Shown: positions 30,617-32,513 of the stretch, piece by piece
Numbering within the stretch: the first letter of the stretch is position 1
Layout of the letters: every line of letters starts with the position of its first letter
Origin: a virus
IMG/VR virus record: IMGVR_UViG_3300044998_000044
Coordinates: 1 to 32,513 of that record
DNA: 32,513 nucleotides
Reading direction: 5' to 3' (one strand)
The notes under the pieces: model-generated
Told to the model about the DNA's origin: nothing
Databases searched by the model: none
Seen by the model: only the letters and a program-made list of their open reading frames with translations
Position numbers and translations under genes: made by a program

Positions 30617-31668
30617 CACTTCACCTTGCGCCATTCAGCACCCGGTACCGCTTCGCCGAGCGGCACGAATGCGCCGACTTCGACGCGACCGCCACGCCGC
30701 GCATGCGAGAGCGCGACGCGCTGCGCATCCACGAGCGACTTGACGCGCCGGTCTATCAGGTCTCCATCGACGGGCTTCACGGCAAGCCCGCCCATCTCGC
30801 CGACAAGCGCATCAAGCGCGCCCTCGATCTCGCTGGCCGCAAGCGTAAATTGCCCATCGAACAGTTCGATCGCATTGTCGGCGTCCTGAGTCGCTCGCTC
30901 CGCGACAACGTCGAGCAGCACGATTCGCCGCAACTCCAGCCGCTCGGTCACGATGAAGCTCACGCGATCGTCGAACGTCAGCCCAAGCATCGACGGCAGC
31001 TTGCCGCCGTCCAGATGCATGCGGACGTCCTCGCCGCCGAGGTAGCAATTGACGTAGCGCACGGCGCCCTCGTCAGTGCCCAGCGAAATCAGTTCGCAGT
31101 CCTGGTCGATAGTGAATGCCCCGGTAGCCTCGCCGTCATGCAGCCATTCGCGCATGATCCTGATCGGGTTTTCATGCGTCTGCAGCGGCTGCACCGGCAG
31201 CACGTCAAGCGCCTTGCGCATGTCCGAAAGCACGTCCTCCGCGCGCTTCGCACTCGACGCTTCGACGATCAGCCAGCCGCGCTCCGCGTTGATCCACGCC
31301 AGCGTGCGCCGCTTCTTCGTGAAGGCCTGCGGCAACAATTCGGCGATGACCTGTTCCTTGAGGCCCTTGCGCTGCTTGCGGCCCGGCTTGTAGCCCTGCG
31401 CCTGCTCGAGCTCCTCGCACTTGATCTCGACGTACTCATTGACGACGGAGGTCGGCAGCAGCTTTTCCTCGTGCTGATGGCAAAGTAGATAGCGCCCGGC
31501 GATCGGCTCGCACAGCGCAGCCTCGTCGCGCGGCGGCACGAAGCCGGTTGCGGCGACATCCATCGGGCCGCAGCCGACGAACTGCCGGCGCGACAGGAAC
31601 AATGTCATCTCAACGGCCGAGTACGGCCAGCCGTGCGGAATCTGGTACGCGATGATGTTGCGGATCAT
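30616..31668 (-). CDS. rdgC: RdgC-type recombination-associated protein
   Basis: The product is 350 aa. It matches the RdgC layout: the start MIRNIIAYQI, then FVGCGPMDVAATGFVPPR, EKLLPTSVVNEYVEIKCEEL, QGYKPGRKQRKGLKEQVIAE, LLPQAFTKKRRTLAWINAER and GWLIVEASS. Known RdgC is a ring-shaped DNA-binding protein that limits RecA access to DNA. Beside a RecT-type gene it may steer phage recombination or protect DNA. An ATG at 31683 would add five residues; 31668 has AGGA upstream and fits the family start. Confidence 0.92.
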   Translation of the reverse strand: MIRNIIAYQIPHGWPYSAVEMTLFLSRRQFVGCGPMDVAATGFVPPRDEAALCEPIAGRYLLCHQHEEKLLPTSVVNEYVEIKCEELEQAQGYKPGRKQRKGLKEQVIAELLPQAFTKKRRTLAWINAERGWLIVEASSAKRAEDVLSDMRKALDVLPVQPLQTHENPIRIMREWLHDGEATGAFTIDQDCELISLGTDEGAVRYVNCYLGGEDVRMHLDGGKLPSMLGLTFDDRVSFIVTERLELRRIVLLDVVAERATQDADNAIELFDGQFTLAASEIEGALDALVGEMGGLAVKPVDGDLIDRRVKSLVDAQRVALSHARRGGRVEVGAFVPLGEAVPGAEWRKVK

Positions 31669-31679
31669 GTGGTCGGTCC

Positions 31680-31877
31680 TCATTCGTCGTCGGCAATGCG
31701 CTCGAGATGCGCGCGCTGCGACTGGCTGATGAACATGCGCTTGCCGTACTGCTGATAGCGCTCGCGCATGTCGGCGACGAACCGCTCTTCCCAGTCGTTC
31801 GCAGCGTTCGATTCGGCGTCATCGAGAAGCGACTCGAAGTCGTCCTCGGCGTAGTTGTCTTGGACGGTGTCGCTCAC
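31680..31877 (-). CDS. Small acidic hypothetical protein
   Basis: The product is 65 aa, starting at a GTG with GGGGGGTGA just upstream. It is strongly acidic at the N-terminus (DNYAEDDFESLLDDAESNAA) and helical later (ERFVADMRERYQQYGKRMFI). It lies between RecT and RdgC genes and its stop overlaps the possible earlier RdgC start. A DNA-mimic-like or binding-partner role is possible because of the acidity, but there is no direct evidence. Confidence 0.65.
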   Translation of the reverse strand: MSDTVQDNYAEDDFESLLDDAESNAANDWEERFVADMRERYQQYGKRMFISQSQRAHLERIADDE

Positions 31878-31880
31878 TTG

Positions 31881-32513
31881 TCACCCCCCGCTCGCAGCGT
31901 CATACGAGGCCAGGAAATCGTCTTGCGGGTCGGTGATCTCGCCGGTCTGCGGGTCGGCAGGTTGCGCCTGCTCGGCGGCAGCCTTCAGCGCCGCGACACG
32001 CTCGGAGTAGGCGGCGACGGCGCGGTCCTTGTCCGGGCCATCCGGGAGCTGCGCGCCGAGGGCTTTCGCGGCGGCCATCGTCTCGCGGTCGGTGGCGGCG
32101 GCGATCGCCGCGAGCACCTGATCGACGGTGACTGCCGGCGGCTGCGGCGCGGCCTTCTTGCTGGCGCCGAGGCGGGACTTCAGGGCGTCGGTCTTTGTCG
32201 TCGCGGCGGGGCGATCGACGACTTCGGCTGAGCCCATGTCGCGCTCGGCGGGATGCTCTAGCTCGTCAGGCGTATAGACGCCGAGGATCGCGCCGGGGCA
32301 GTACAGCCGCGCCCAGTTCTTGACCTGCAGGTAGCCGAGCTGCTGCTTCGGGTTGGTCTTCCACAGCGGCGAATTCTTCGTCGTGACGTCGCTCGCCTTG
32401 AGCCATTCGCCCCACGTGATTTCGCGCTCGCCGCGGATTACCGCGCCGACTCGGCAGGCGATGCCGGCGCCGTCGCCCTGGTACTCGTAGTGGAAACGCC
32501 CGTCGATCGCTCC
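31881..32513 (-). CDS. RecT-family single-strand annealing protein (5' partial)
   Basis: The C-terminal 210 residues are present; the start lies beyond the right edge. The first part shows the RecT pattern: TWGEWLKASDVTTKNSPLWK, then NPKQQLGYLQVKNWARLYCP and GAILGVYTPDELE. These proteins anneal complementary single strands during phage recombination. The last ~120 residues are Ala/Lys/Asp-rich and may be flexible. An exonuclease partner, if any, would lie to the right of the window. The next gene follows three bases after the stop. Confidence 0.85.
   Translation of the reverse strand, partial: GAIDGRFHYEYQGDGAGIACRVGAVIRGEREITWGEWLKASDVTTKNSPLWKTNPKQQLGYLQVKNWARLYCPGAILGVYTPDELEHPAERDMGSAEVVDRPAATTKTDALKSRLGASKKAAPQPPAVTVDQVLAAIAAATDRETMAAAKALGAQLPDGPDKDRAVAAYSERVAALKAAAEQAQPADPQTGEITDPQDDFLASYDAASGG

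Overview
The window looks like about 32.5 kb of a tailed, long non-contractile-tail (siphovirus-type) phage or prophage with a GC-rich genome. The structural genes follow the HK97/lambda plan: P27-type small terminase, HK97-fold capsid, gp6/gp10-type connectors, a G-T tail chaperone made by -1 frameshifting, a tape measure and a lambda J-like tip. The DUF4224-type gene beside an integrase, the C-terminally anchored lysozyme, and the style of the small early genes suggest a proteobacterial host, most likely Burkholderiales. That host call is inference. No tRNA, rRNA or CRISPR array was seen.

Two transcription blocks converge at about 26,840. The late block (1-26,822, plus strand) runs as follows: terminase (38-1974); protease, capsid, small protein and portal (2039-5651); an accessory island (5635-13207); head-tail connectors and tail terminator (13209-14695); tail tube, G/GT chaperones and tape measure (14799-19116); tail tip and fibre-like genes (19113-24916); and lysis genes (24906-26822). 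Many genes overlap by 1-14 nt (TGATG or ATGA), so translational coupling is likely. Strong hairpin-plus-T-run terminators sit before the protease, before the small gene 4063-4290 and before the tail tube gene.

The accessory island splits the head module between portal and connector genes. It encodes a collagen-like protein with a perfect 123-bp tandem duplication, a Rossmann-like sugar-transferase candidate, a SAM methyltransferase, a GT2-type glycosyltransferase, a small virion protein, a permuted papain-fold (C92/YiiX-like) enzyme, and two large proteins with matching 20-residue Ala/Ser/Thr-rich repeats. One of these has a LamG-like head and the other an M14 metallocarboxypeptidase-like head. 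I read the island as a virion-surface decoration and modification module.

The early block (26,859-32,513, minus strand) runs right to left: a RecT-type annealing protein (cut by the window edge), a small acidic protein, RdgC, small hypotheticals, an ASCH-domain protein, and then a disturbed region next to the integrase. There, a C5 cytosine methyltransferase keeps only its N-terminus, and its broken end lies in a hairpin with all the hallmarks of an integron attC site (29174-29232). A second attC-like hairpin lies at 28346-28431, and a third lone core-like site at 28106. The neighbouring tyrosine recombinase keeps its catalytic Arg and Lys but has lost the C-terminal His-Arg...Tyr portion, which is replaced by a helix-turn-helix-like tail. 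The most unusual biology here is this integron-like cassette zone inside a phage early operon, followed by the decoration island.
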